Below, piece after piece: positions 26,491 through 34,952 of a stretch of DNA of 64,000 nt. A model generated the notes under the pieces. That model saw only the letters and a list, made by a program, of their open reading frames with translations, had not been told where the DNA came from and ran no database searches. The DNA is from Prevotellaceae bacterium UBA2448 (GTDB lineage: Bacteria > Bacteroidota > Bacteroidia > Bacteroidales > Bacteroidaceae), in contig DDQG01000016.1 of NCBI GenBank assembly GCA_002342585.1, positions 116,714 through 180,713 on the forward strand, read 5' to 3'. The position numbers and the translations under genes are program-made. How positions within the stretch are numbered: the stretch's first letter is position 1; each line of letters starts with the position of its first letter.

Positions 26491-27321
26491 TTACCCTCCT
26501 ATGATTGCTGTGAAGCCTGCCTGAGTGAGGGCTTGTTTGCAGCGGTCGAGAGTTTCGTCAGAGGGAGCTTTCATTTCGTATCCCTTTGGATTGTACTGAC
26601 TGCCCATTCTGATGTGTTTGTCTTTACCTACATCGTGATAAGGAAGTAGGTTGACAGTTTTCCGTTCCCAAGGAAGAGTTTTCAGAAACTCTATAGAGTC
26701 ATGTATGTTGGTTTCATCGGTGTTTACTCCTTCTATCAGTGGAATGCGAATGAAGAAGTCGGCACCCATTTCTGCCAACATCCTTATGTTTTCTAAAATA
26801 ATTTTGTTGCTCACCCCTGTATATTGCTTATGCTTCTCGTCGTCCATCAGCTTGAGGTCCACAAGGAAGATTTCGCAGTTGGCTGCTATCTCCTTAATTA
26901 CCTCTGGTTTTGCATAGAGTGTGGTATCTACACAACGGTGCAGACCATGTTTACCCAGTTCTTTCAACAGGGCGAGAGCATCTTCGAAGTGCATGAGGGG
27001 TTCGCCGCCACAGAGGGTAACTCCACCTCCGCTGTCCTCCATTATGTCGCGTTCCTTCTCTATCTCCTTGATGAGGTTGGGAAGAGTCCATTCTCTGCCA
27101 CAAATCTCTCGGGCTGTCGTAGGACATTCGTCCGCATTCTTCCCAACACACTTAGGACAGTGGATGCATTTGTTCTTGTTGAAGAGAATCTGCGGTTCTG
27201 TGCTCCACGACTCAGGATTGTGGCACCACACACAACGCAGTGGGCACCCTTTGAAAAAAATGGTGGTTCGGATGCCCGGACCATCATTTATGGCGTATCG
27301 CTTGATGTCGAAGATAATCAT
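26491..27321 (-). CDS. Glycyl-radical enzyme activating protein (radical SAM)
   Basis: A 276-residue protein. The radical SAM CxxxCxxC motif is Cys26, Cys30 and Cys33 (GCPLRCVWCHNPES). A second cysteine cluster (CIHCPKC, then DECP near residues 52-68) matches the ferredoxin-like insert of activases for dehydratase-type glycyl radical enzymes. GGGVTLCGGEPLMH near residue 98 binds SAM. It installs the glycyl radical on the partner encoded just upstream; the genes overlap by 4 bases. The enzyme needs anaerobic conditions. Confidence 0.93.
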   Translation of the reverse strand: MIIFDIKRYAINDGPGIRTTIFFKGCPLRCVWCHNPESWSTEPQILFNKNKCIHCPKCVGKNADECPTTAREICGREWTLPNLIKEIEKERDIMEDSGGGVTLCGGEPLMHFEDALALLKELGKHGLHRCVDTTLYAKPEVIKEIAANCEIFLVDLKLMDDEKHKQYTGVSNKIILENIRMLAEMGADFFIRIPLIEGVNTDETNIHDSIEFLKTLPWERKTVNLLPYHDVGKDKHIRMGSQYNPKGYEMKAPSDETLDRCKQALTQAGFTAIIGG

Positions 27322-29717
27322 ACAGCACTGTTTTCAGTACGGGCAATGATTTCGTTTTGCAGTTGCTCTGTCATATCATTGAAGTAGTCAGAGTATCCAG
27401 CTACACGAACCAATAGGTCTTTATACTGGTCTGGGTGTTTCTGAGCATCACGCAGAGTCTCTGTATCTACTATATTGAACTGAATATGGTGCCCGCCAAA
27501 CTTAAAGTAAGTGCGTACAAGACTTGCACATTTCTTTATGTCCTCATCGCGTTTGAAGAGGGCAGGGGTAAAACGTACATTCAGCAATGTACCTCCACTC
27601 TTGGTCTGGTCGAGTTTTCCGAGCGACTTAATCACTGCTGTCGGTCCGTGACTGTCACTTCCGTGAGCTGGCGATGTGCCGTCGCTGATTGCGAAATGTG
27701 CAAAACGACCATTTGGAGTTGCTCCGCACACAGAACCGAAGTAGTTGTGGCAAGTGGTACTGAGCATATTCAGATGAGTCTGACCGCCACGTGTGTTAGG
27801 ACGACCTTCGATAGCATCCACAAGGTCGTTATATACCTTCACTGCAATAGTGTCGGCATATTCATCATCGTTACCGAAGAACGGAGTATGGTTGCGAATA
27901 TACTGACGCATCTGTTCTTCGCCTTCGAAGTTCTTGTCGCAAGCCGCAAGAATCTGATCCATTGTGTAGCGATGATCTTCAAAGACGTGTTTCTTGATTG
28001 TTGTGAAACAGTCTGTGATAGTTCCCAAGCCAGTACACTGAATATAAGTAGTGTTGTAACGTGCTCCACCACTGTAGTAGTCCTTACCCTTCTCGATACA
28101 GTCGTCGATATACAGGCTCAGGAAGGTAGCAGGGGCATAGAGTGAGAACATACGTTCGATGTAGTTGTTTACAGACAGTTTCAGGTTGACGAAGTAAATC
28201 ATCTGCTTGTGCCAAGCATCGTAGAGTTGTTCGAAACTGGTGAAGGTGCGAGGGTCGCCTGTCTTCAGACCGAGTTGTTTCTTTGCGATTGGGTCGTAAC
28301 CGTTGTTGAGGGTGATCTCCAGAATCTTTGGAGTATTCAGATAGCCTGTAAGCAAGTATGCTTCCTTACCGAATGCACCGACTTCGATACAACCTGAACA
28401 ACCGCCTTCGCGTGCGTCTTCGAGAGTCTTTCCTGCTCGTGTCATTTCCTTTACATAGGTATCAGGATTGAACACAGAAGGATAGCCGTGACCTTGACGA
28501 ATCACCTTCAGTCCTGCCATCAGGAAGTCGTCAGGAGTATTCTCAGCAATATGAATAGAGAGTCCTGGCTGCAGTTCGTGCAGTTCTTCCTGAATCTCCA
28601 GAATCATATATGAGATGTCGTTGGTAGCACTGTTGCCGTTCTTGTCAATACCTCCGATATTGATATTTGTGAAGTCGTTGTAAGTGCCCGATTCCAACGC
28701 AGTAACACCTACCTTTGGAGGTGCTGGCTGGTTATTGAATTTTATCCAAAGACAAGAGATGAGTTCCTTTGCCTTATCGCGAGTCAGAGTGCCGTCTTCG
28801 ATACCTTTCTTGTAGAATGGGTAGAGGTGCTGGTCGATATGTCCCGGATTCATACTGTCCCAACCGTTCAGTTCGGTTACAGTTCCCAGGTGTACGAACC
28901 AATACATCTGAATAGCTTCCCAGAGGTCGCGGGGAGCATGTGCAGGTACCCAGTGGCATACATCTGCAATTTTCTCCAACTCAGCTTTACGCTGTGGATT
29001 GGTTTCCTTTGCTGCCATCTTTTCTGCCAGTTCTGCATGACGTTCTGCAAAGAGTATGGCTGCATCGCAAGAGATAGCCATAGCCTCCAGCTCCTGCTGT
29101 TTGTCGGTAGCTTCTGGGTCGTAGATATAGTCGAGTTCGGAAATCTTCTTTTCGATACGAGCCTTCACGTCGAGCAGACCTGTGTGGTACATCTTACCGT
29201 CCATAGCTGTGTGGCCGGCAGCACGCTGTTCCATGAATTCTGTGAATACTCCGGCATGATAAGCCTCTTCCCATTCCTTTGAAACGTGGTTGAAGATGCG
29301 TTCGCGCTGGGTCTTACCTTTCCAGTAAGGAATCACTTCCTTCTCGTATGTGTCGATATCCTCCTGACTGATGGTGTAGCGCTGCAGTTCACGACTGTTC
29401 AGTGTGTGCAGGTCCTCTACCGAGTGACAAGTCAGTTCGGGGAATGTAGGTACAGCCTTTGGCACTGGTCCACGTTCTGCTACGATGAGTTCGTCGTCAC
29501 CGATGTATATTGTTTTCTTCTTGCATATCTCATAGAAGTTTTTTGCACGCAGAACTGCCACAGGCATAGTGCCGTAGTTCTCTTTGTAGAATGCTGTTTC
29601 AATCAGAGCACGTTCGATGCTCAGTGTGGTTGGAGTGTCGAAACATTGTTTGCGCAGTCTCTTTATGCGCTCGTTCATTCCCCCTTCGTTTTCGGGGTTT
29701 TTAATCTGGAAATTCAT
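27318..29717 (-). CDS. Glycyl radical enzyme, HypD-like (trans-4-hydroxyproline dehydratase family)
   Basis: A 799-residue glycyl radical enzyme. The radical loop near the C-terminus is RVAGYSDYF (Gly774). The active-site loop GGCSGCIEVGAFGKEAYLLTGY carries the thiyl Cys443 and Glu445, the C-x-E arrangement of dehydratases and not the Cys-Cys pair of pyruvate formate-lyase. The whole chain resembles clostridial HypD as I remember it (AIQMYWFVH, FNNQPAPPKVG, PKILE.TLNNGYDP, HHIQFN), so hydroxyproline dehydration is the best guess. Hydroxyproline occurs in plant cell-wall glycoproteins, which suits the pectin genes nearby. No proC is adjacent, so another diol or sugar-acid substrate is possible. 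Confidence 0.8.
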   Translation of the reverse strand: MNFQIKNPENEGGMNERIKRLRKQCFDTPTTLSIERALIETAFYKENYGTMPVAVLRAKNFYEICKKKTIYIGDDELIVAERGPVPKAVPTFPELTCHSVEDLHTLNSRELQRYTISQEDIDTYEKEVIPYWKGKTQRERIFNHVSKEWEEAYHAGVFTEFMEQRAAGHTAMDGKMYHTGLLDVKARIEKKISELDYIYDPEATDKQQELEAMAISCDAAILFAERHAELAEKMAAKETNPQRKAELEKIADVCHWVPAHAPRDLWEAIQMYWFVHLGTVTELNGWDSMNPGHIDQHLYPFYKKGIEDGTLTRDKAKELISCLWIKFNNQPAPPKVGVTALESGTYNDFTNINIGGIDKNGNSATNDISYMILEIQEELHELQPGLSIHIAENTPDDFLMAGLKVIRQGHGYPSVFNPDTYVKEMTRAGKTLEDAREGGCSGCIEVGAFGKEAYLLTGYLNTPKILEITLNNGYDPIAKKQLGLKTGDPRTFTSFEQLYDAWHKQMIYFVNLKLSVNNYIERMFSLYAPATFLSLYIDDCIEKGKDYYSGGARYNTTYIQCTGLGTITDCFTTIKKHVFEDHRYTMDQILAACDKNFEGEEQMRQYIRNHTPFFGNDDEYADTIAVKVYNDLVDAIEGRPNTRGGQTHLNMLSTTCHNYFGSVCGATPNGRFAHFAISDGTSPAHGSDSHGPTAVIKSLGKLDQTKSGGTLLNVRFTPALFKRDEDIKKCASLVRTYFKFGGHHIQFNIVDTETLRDAQKHPDQYKDLLVRVAGYSDYFNDMTEQLQNEIIARTENSAV

Positions 29718-29729
29718 TATATTTGTGTT

Positions 29730-31436
29730 TTATTTCAGCAGTTTTGCAGCTGGATGATTAATAGCCTTAAGTCCTTTTGCAACGCTCTTTGCGTTGAGTT
29801 GAGCACCCTTCAGAGAAGTGTGGGTGTGGTCGTGGTTGAAGTAAGCGGCAGCCTTCTCCTTACCGAGTTTGTCGAGAGCATCAGCTGTGATGTTGTGCAC
29901 ATCGACGAATGCAACACCATTCTCCTCTGCAATCTTCTTGTCCCATTCTGGGATATATTTGTCGTTGCGACGTTCGATATATTCTTTGTTTGCTTTTTCG
30001 TTTACTGGGTAGAAAGTACCTCGTACCTCACCCTTGCCCTGATGCCACTCGTTGCGTGGAGTGAAACTGAGGATGATAGGTGTAGCACCTTTCTCCTGAG
30101 CATCGCGAACCATCTTGCGGATATACCATCCGAAAGAGTAGATGACCTTATACTTACCGTTTGATTCCATGTGATAAACGTGGCAAGTGTCTTTATCTGT
30201 TGCGATTACTCCGCGTTCTTTCTGTTTGTCGATACCGCCTATGTCATTGTGTCCGAACTGAATGAGTACGAAATCGCCTGGTTCGAGTGAGTTATACACC
30301 TCTTCCCAACGTTCTTCGTCGAGATAAGTACGAGTAGAACGACCTGCCTTTGCTTGGTTCTGGAACACACATTTCTTCGCATCGAATACGGTGTAACCCT
30401 GTGAACCCCAGCCCCACATGCCGTCTGGTTTCTTATCTTCGTTCTTGCCTGTAGAGTCGCCACAGAGGAATACCATTGGCTTACCCTTCTCACGCTTCTG
30501 GTCACAGCGTTTTGGTTTTACTCTGTCGTTCATGAATGACTTCAGACGAACGAGTTGCGGGTCGTTTGAAGCAGCGATGCCTTCCGCTGCACTGCGGGCA
30601 TTCATCATAGCTCCGAAGACAGAAGAGTGAATCTTATCGAGGAAGAAGTGATAGTCGGTCTTCCAAGGACCGTACTTCTCCAATTTCTTTGCTGAAATAT
30701 CGTTCAGGTCGATAACCGGAACACACATCTCCTTGCCTATGGCGAAGATGGCAGGAGTGAAGTCGGAGAGTTTGCGCTGGATGGTCTTTCCGTCTGCTTC
30801 GTAAGCATTGCGTGGAGTGAGTGTGAAGAGCACGGGAATACCGCCCTTTGCACGTACTTCGTTGATGAAACGGCGAGTGTAACCTCCGAATGTATAGATG
30901 GTGTCCATCTTGTTTGTACGCTTATTGATGCGAACAATAGAATCCTCTGCGATGCTTAGTACTCCGTCGGGCTTATATGAAGCACGTTCGCGTACCTGAT
31001 TCTTTGGTTCGTTATCGTTGTGTCCGAGTTCCAGAAAAACATAATCGCCCGGACGAATTGCTGCTGCGATAGGAGCCCACAGTTCGCGATAGAAGGTGCG
31101 AGGAGAGGTGCCACCGAGTGCAAGATTTTCAACTGTTATCTTGTCGGCATCGTAGTATTCGTGAGCATAATATCCCCATCCCCATTGTCCGTTGCTTCCG
31201 TCACCACGAGTACCGGTACGCATAGTGGAGTTCCCGACAAGGAAGAGTACTGGGTTGTTGCCTTTACGTGACGAACCCGGAACTGGGCGAGCCTGGTTAG
31301 CTATCTCGATGGAGTCGGCTGTGAGGTCGCGCACTCCATTGATGTCGAGCCATATTTCTCCCTGTTCGTTTTTGTTGTTCTGTGCCGATGCAGTAATTGA
31401 AAGCATCGTGAGCAGTGTGAAAAAGATTTTTCTCAT
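29730..31436 (-). CDS. Secreted tandem SGNH hydrolase, rhamnogalacturonan acetylesterase-like
   Basis: A 568-residue protein with a signal peptide (cleavage after TASA, near residue 18). Two complete SGNH domains of the rhamnogalacturonan acetylesterase family lie in tandem. The first (about 60-280) has GNSTM, LGHNDNEP and DKIHSS. The second (about 320-555) has GDSTGKN, FGHNDIGG and DHTHTS. Each therefore has its own Ser, Asn and Asp-His. Such enzymes remove acetyl groups from galacturonate in rhamnogalacturonan I and open the backbone to lyases. It precedes the glycyl radical genes by 12 bases on the same strand. Confidence 0.88.
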   Translation of the reverse strand: MRKIFFTLLTMLSITASAQNNKNEQGEIWLDINGVRDLTADSIEIANQARPVPGSSRKGNNPVLFLVGNSTMRTGTRGDGSNGQWGWGYYAHEYYDADKITVENLALGGTSPRTFYRELWAPIAAAIRPGDYVFLELGHNDNEPKNQVRERASYKPDGVLSIAEDSIVRINKRTNKMDTIYTFGGYTRRFINEVRAKGGIPVLFTLTPRNAYEADGKTIQRKLSDFTPAIFAIGKEMCVPVIDLNDISAKKLEKYGPWKTDYHFFLDKIHSSVFGAMMNARSAAEGIAASNDPQLVRLKSFMNDRVKPKRCDQKREKGKPMVFLCGDSTGKNEDKKPDGMWGWGSQGYTVFDAKKCVFQNQAKAGRSTRTYLDEERWEEVYNSLEPGDFVLIQFGHNDIGGIDKQKERGVIATDKDTCHVYHMESNGKYKVIYSFGWYIRKMVRDAQEKGATPIILSFTPRNEWHQGKGEVRGTFYPVNEKANKEYIERRNDKYIPEWDKKIAEENGVAFVDVHNITADALDKLGKEKAAAYFNHDHTHTSLKGAQLNAKSVAKGLKAINHPAAKLLK

Positions 31437-31441
31437 AGTTT

Positions 31442-31942
31442 TTATATTAGATTTATACGTTTTATCTCGTTCTCGAAATTGGGTGTGAACACCCCTTTAC
31501 CCATGTTCTTTCTTATGTCGGCAAGAGTCCAGAATCTGCCTCCGTCGAGCTCGTCTGAAGGGGTGATGTCTGAATCGGTCACGGTTTTGAATGCAAATAT
31601 AAGTTCTTTTTCTCGTTCCGACTCAAAAATATACGAAGTAATCTGTTCTGCATTGAAATCTTTTATTCCAAGTTCTTCTTCCGCTTCACGTTTCAATGCA
31701 TCGTCAACACATTCGCCAAGATCCACGTGACCGCCTACGGCAGTGTCCCATTTTCCCGGCTGTATATCCTTCCATTCGGGACGTTTCTGTAGGTATAGTT
31801 CCCCTTCATCGTTGAACACATGCAGATGCACAACTGGGTGGAGCAGTTTCTTTCCGGAGTGACATTCGCCTCTCGTCGCCGCTCCTATGATATTCCCGTT
31901 TTCATCGACTACAGGAAACATTTCTTCATTATTGTCTTTCAT
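31442..31942 (-). CDS. NUDIX hydrolase
   Basis: A 166-residue protein with a perfect Nudix box, GHVDLGECVDDALKREAEEELGI (near residue 70), where the glutamates bind Mg. The N-terminal part (VVDENGNIIGAATRGECH, then HPVVHLHVFN) resembles the YfcD/IDI-like Nudix subfamily. Substrates of that group are uncertain and may be nucleotide or isoprenoid diphosphates. It lies between the esterase-like gene (6 bases) and queA (17 bases), the latter gap being a TTTCAA repeat. Confidence 0.88.
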   Translation of the reverse strand: MKDNNEEMFPVVDENGNIIGAATRGECHSGKKLLHPVVHLHVFNDEGELYLQKRPEWKDIQPGKWDTAVGGHVDLGECVDDALKREAEEELGIKDFNAEQITSYIFESEREKELIFAFKTVTDSDITPSDELDGGRFWTLADIRKNMGKGVFTPNFENEIKRINLI

Positions 31943-31971
31943 TTTTCAACTTTCAATTTTCAACTTTCAAT
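31943..31971. repeat. TTTTCAAC/TTTCAATT repeat at the end of queA
   Basis: Alternating TTTTCAAC and TTTCAATT units. On the minus strand they encode the last three QueA residues and the stop, and end just before the NUDIX start codon. Confidence 0.75.
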
Positions 31972-33186
31972 TAGTATCGATGAGTCTCCGTAACTGAGGA
32001 AACGGAAATCGTGACTCAGTGCATAATCGTAAATCTTACGCCAATCACCCTTTACGAATGCTGAAACCAGCAGGAGTAGGGTAGATTGTGGTTGGTGGAA
32101 ATTAGTAACCATTCGTTTTACGATATGGTATTTGTACCCTGGTGCAATGATAATCTGTGTAGAAGAATGTAAAACATCCATTCCCCGCTCCTCCATATAT
32201 CGGAGTAATGCCTTGAGAGCATCTACTGTAGCTACTTCAGGAGTCTTTTCGTCGTATGGCATCCACTGTTCTATGTGCAGATTCTCTTCCCCTTGCATAG
32301 CCTTTATGCCCATGTAATAAAGGCTTTCCAGAGTGCGCACTGATGTGGTACCCACTGCAACGGCTTCTCCTCCATGTGCGATGAGTCGTTCGATGGTAGT
32401 CCGTTTCACAGCAATATGTTCTGTGTGCATATCGTGACCACCGATTTCATCGCTTTTTACGGGTTTGAATGTACCTGCTCCTACGTGCAGGGTCAGTTCT
32501 TCGCGTTCTACGCCTTTTTTATCAAGACTTTCCAACACATTCTGTGTGAAGTGGAGTCCGGCTGTAGGTGCTGCTACCGAACCTTTTATCTTCGAATACA
32601 CTGTTTGGTAGGTAGTCTTATCTGACTCCTCTGTCTTGCGGTTCAGATATGGAGGAATAGGCAGTTCACCGATAGCATCGAGTATTTCCGCCCAAGTATA
32701 ATTGCCATTCCATCGGAACTCAACGATATGACTCGTTCCGTGTTCTCCTTTTCGTTCGCACTGCAAAGTAACAGTTTCTCCAGCTATGTCTATCTTGCGC
32801 GACAAACTGCCAGTTTTCCATTTCTTCAGGTTTCCTACGATGCAATACCACTGTACACTGCCCTTGGTCTGAAAATTTGTTTGGTACTCCTCCGGAACGG
32901 CTGGTTCCAGACAGAATACTTCAATAAGTGCTCCTTCATTGTTCTGTCCTGGCATACTCTCCTTGCGGAAATGTAGTCGTGCCTGGATTACCTTAGTGTT
33001 GTTGAACACCATCAGTGAACCCTCTGGCACATACTTAGGCAACGAAGTAAACACATCTTCACTCACTGTGCCCTTGTCGTACACCAGCAACTTACTGCTG
33101 TCGCGCTGCTTCAGTGGGTACTTGGCAATGCGTTCGTCGGGCAGATCGTAATTGAAGTCTTTAATCTGTATATGTTGAGTGATCAT
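31960..33186 (-). CDS. queA: S-adenosylmethionine:tRNA ribosyltransferase-isomerase
   Basis: A 408-residue protein with the QueA signatures FNYDLPDERIAKYPL at residue 10, DSSKLLVYD, FNNTKVIQARL, GSVAAPTAGLHFT, LTLHVGAGTFKPV and TNFHQPQSTLLLLVSAF. It transfers the ribosyl part of SAM to preQ1 in tRNA to form epoxyqueuosine at wobble position 34. It is longer than the roughly 350 residues of E. coli QueA, mainly from a middle insert, as in many Bacteroidetes. Both gene ends abut simple repeats. Confidence 0.95.
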   Translation of the reverse strand: MITQHIQIKDFNYDLPDERIAKYPLKQRDSSKLLVYDKGTVSEDVFTSLPKYVPEGSLMVFNNTKVIQARLHFRKESMPGQNNEGALIEVFCLEPAVPEEYQTNFQTKGSVQWYCIVGNLKKWKTGSLSRKIDIAGETVTLQCERKGEHGTSHIVEFRWNGNYTWAEILDAIGELPIPPYLNRKTEESDKTTYQTVYSKIKGSVAAPTAGLHFTQNVLESLDKKGVEREELTLHVGAGTFKPVKSDEIGGHDMHTEHIAVKRTTIERLIAHGGEAVAVGTTSVRTLESLYYMGIKAMQGEENLHIEQWMPYDEKTPEVATVDALKALLRYMEERGMDVLHSSTQIIIAPGYKYHIVKRMVTNFHQPQSTLLLLVSAFVKGDWRKIYDYALSHDFRFLSYGDSSILIES

Positions 33187-33240
33187 TGGTTATCGGTTAT
33201 TGGTTATCGGTTATTGGTTATCGTTATCGTTATCGTTAAT
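33185..33240. repeat. GGTTATC/GTTATC repeat between birA and queA
   Basis: Alternating GGTTATC and GGTTATT units are followed by three GTTATC-like units. The right part encodes the BirA C-terminus NDNDNDNQ on the minus strand. Confidence 0.85.
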
Positions 33241-33972
33241 AAACCTCACTTCCTTAAATTCGTATCGGCATGTGTTGCCATTCTCAAACCTCAGTACGAG
33301 GTGGCCTGTAGGTTCTATGTCGTGGATTTCCGCCATGAAATTGCCTCTTACATCGGCATATCTATGCATTCCCTCCTTGCGATATAGGTGTAGCATATAT
33401 TCTTTCCTCACCGTTTCGTACTCTCCAGCCTTAATTTTTTCGTAGTAGGTCTGAAACTCGGCAATGATTGAGTCCAACAAAGTGTCTCTGTCGTAGTTCG
33501 TACCTGTGATTTGCTTTAACGAAACAGGATTAGGAGCATCAGAAACAAACTTCGTTTGGTTTACATTCACTCCCACACCGATGATGCAATTTTCGATTTC
33601 CTTGCCACGAAGATCGCATTCGATAAGAGTGCCACTTACCTTGTTATCACCAATGTATATGTCGTTAGGCCATTTTATGCTTACACCTTCGACCAATGCT
33701 GACAGACTCTTCCAAAGGGCGAGAGCCATACATTGCGACAGTATAAACTGCTCACTTGCCTTTACAAATCCAGGGTGACAGAGTAGTGAAAATGTAAGAT
33801 TCTTCCCAATCTCCGACTCCCATTTGTTTTCCTGCTGTCCTCTACCTGCCGTCTGTGCCTCTGCCACAACGAGAGTCATTCCCCCGATGTTATCGCCAAA
33901 CGAAAGCATATCTCTGCAGAAATTATTCGTCGAATCTACCCTTGGCAGGTTTATTCTTGTCAACTGTTCCAT
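33211..33972 (-). CDS. birA: Biotin-[acetyl-CoA-carboxylase] ligase
   Basis: A 253-residue BirA without an N-terminal DNA-binding domain, so a ligase only. It joins biotin to the carrier of acetyl-CoA carboxylase via biotinyl-AMP. Signatures: VDSTNNF, AEAQTAGRGQQENKWES (biotinyl-AMP loop), SIKWPNDIY and GVGVNVNQT. The start at 33972 is preferred over the ATG at 33996, because a TATATTTG -7 box on the minus strand (33983-33990) lies between them. The last residues NDNDNDNQ are encoded by a GTTATC repeat and look like an acquired tail. Confidence 0.92.
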   Translation of the reverse strand: MEQLTRINLPRVDSTNNFCRDMLSFGDNIGGMTLVVAEAQTAGRGQQENKWESEIGKNLTFSLLCHPGFVKASEQFILSQCMALALWKSLSALVEGVSIKWPNDIYIGDNKVSGTLIECDLRGKEIENCIIGVGVNVNQTKFVSDAPNPVSLKQITGTNYDRDTLLDSIIAEFQTYYEKIKAGEYETVRKEYMLHLYRKEGMHRYADVRGNFMAEIHDIEPTGHLVLRFENGNTCRYEFKEVRFINDNDNDNQ

Positions 33973-34044
33973 AATTAAGGTGCAAATATACGGCATTTTT
34001 CATTTATATAATGTGATTTTTTTACTTTTAACTCCTAAAATTCG

Positions 34045-34052
34045 TATCTTCG
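34045..34052 (+). promoter_or_regulatory. -7 promoter element of ribD
   Basis: TATCTTCG is a common variant of TAnnTTTG and lies 18 bases before the ribD start. Confidence 0.5.
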
Positions 34053-34070
34053 CGGCAAATAACATTTGCT

Positions 34071-34952
34071 ATGACTGACGAAAAGTATATGCGCAGGTGC
34101 ATCCAACTGGCTAAGAACGGCAGGCAGACTACCGAACCAAATCCGATGGTTGGGGCTGTGATAGTGCATGAAGACCGAATAATCGGGGAGGGGTACCACA
34201 TTCGCCCAGGAGGTCCGCATGCTGAGGTGAATGCCTTTGCATCGGTTCGCCCTGAAGATGAACACTTGTTGCCCCAAAGTACTATTTATGTCAGTTTGGA
34301 ACCTTGCAGTCATTGGGGAAAGACTCCACCCTGTGCAGAGTTGCTCATACAGAAGGGTGTAAAACGTTGTGTGGTAGGTTGTCAGGATCCCTTTGCAAAG
34401 GTGCAGGGAAGAGGTATAAAGATGCTTCGCGAAGCAGGAATTGAAGTTGTAGTTGGTGTACTCGAAGAGGAGTGTTTGCACCTGAACGACCATTTCATCA
34501 CTTTTCATAGTAAGCACAGACCTTTTACTACGTTGAAATGGGCACAGTCGGCAAACGGTTTCATCGATGGGAAGTTCTCGAATTACTATACTCAGGCTCT
34601 CTGTCATAAGCGTCGTGCCGAACACGGAGCCATTATGGTGGGCAGCAAGACTTGGGAGAAGGATCAGCCACGACTTGACGTACGCTGTTGGTATGGAACA
34701 AATCCCAAAGTGTATGTAGCTCACGGAGGTGTACCCGAAGTAGAGGAGATGTCGCTGCTTGTCGAGGGCGGTGCTACATTGCACCAATATTTCATCGATA
34801 ATGGTCTGTGGGACGAATGTTTCGTGGAAATTGCTCCTTTTGATATCGATGGAACCGTCGAGGCACCTGTTTTGAAAGATGCGGAATTAGTAGAGAAACA
34901 GGTTGTTAACGACCGCACAGTTTTGCATTACCGAAATATTCACCAATCCTAA
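34071..34952 (+). CDS. ribD: Riboflavin biosynthesis deaminase/reductase with shortened reductase domain
   Basis: A 293-residue protein. The deaminase half (1-145) is complete, with zinc ligands in HAEVNAF and EPCSHWGKTPPC. The reductase half starts normally (TLKWAQSANGFIDG, HKRRAEHGAIMVGSKTW, DQPRLDVRCW) and ends normally (LLVEGGATLHQYFIDNGLWDE), but the segment between PKVYVAHGGVPEVEE and that end is about 50 residues shorter than in typical RibD proteins of about 360 residues. Deamination should work; reduction is uncertain. The stop overlaps the convergent rnhB end by 4 bases. Confidence 0.88.
   Translation: MTDEKYMRRCIQLAKNGRQTTEPNPMVGAVIVHEDRIIGEGYHIRPGGPHAEVNAFASVRPEDEHLLPQSTIYVSLEPCSHWGKTPPCAELLIQKGVKRCVVGCQDPFAKVQGRGIKMLREAGIEVVVGVLEEECLHLNDHFITFHSKHRPFTTLKWAQSANGFIDGKFSNYYTQALCHKRRAEHGAIMVGSKTWEKDQPRLDVRCWYGTNPKVYVAHGGVPEVEEMSLLVEGGATLHQYFIDNGLWDECFVEIAPFDIDGTVEAPVLKDAELVEKQVVNDRTVLHYRNIHQS

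Noticed and set aside
27435..30164. Long plus-strand open frames opposite the glycyl radical enzyme and esterase-like genes
   Set aside because: They are antisense shadows of strongly recognised minus-strand genes and encode cysteine- and valine-rich nonsense.
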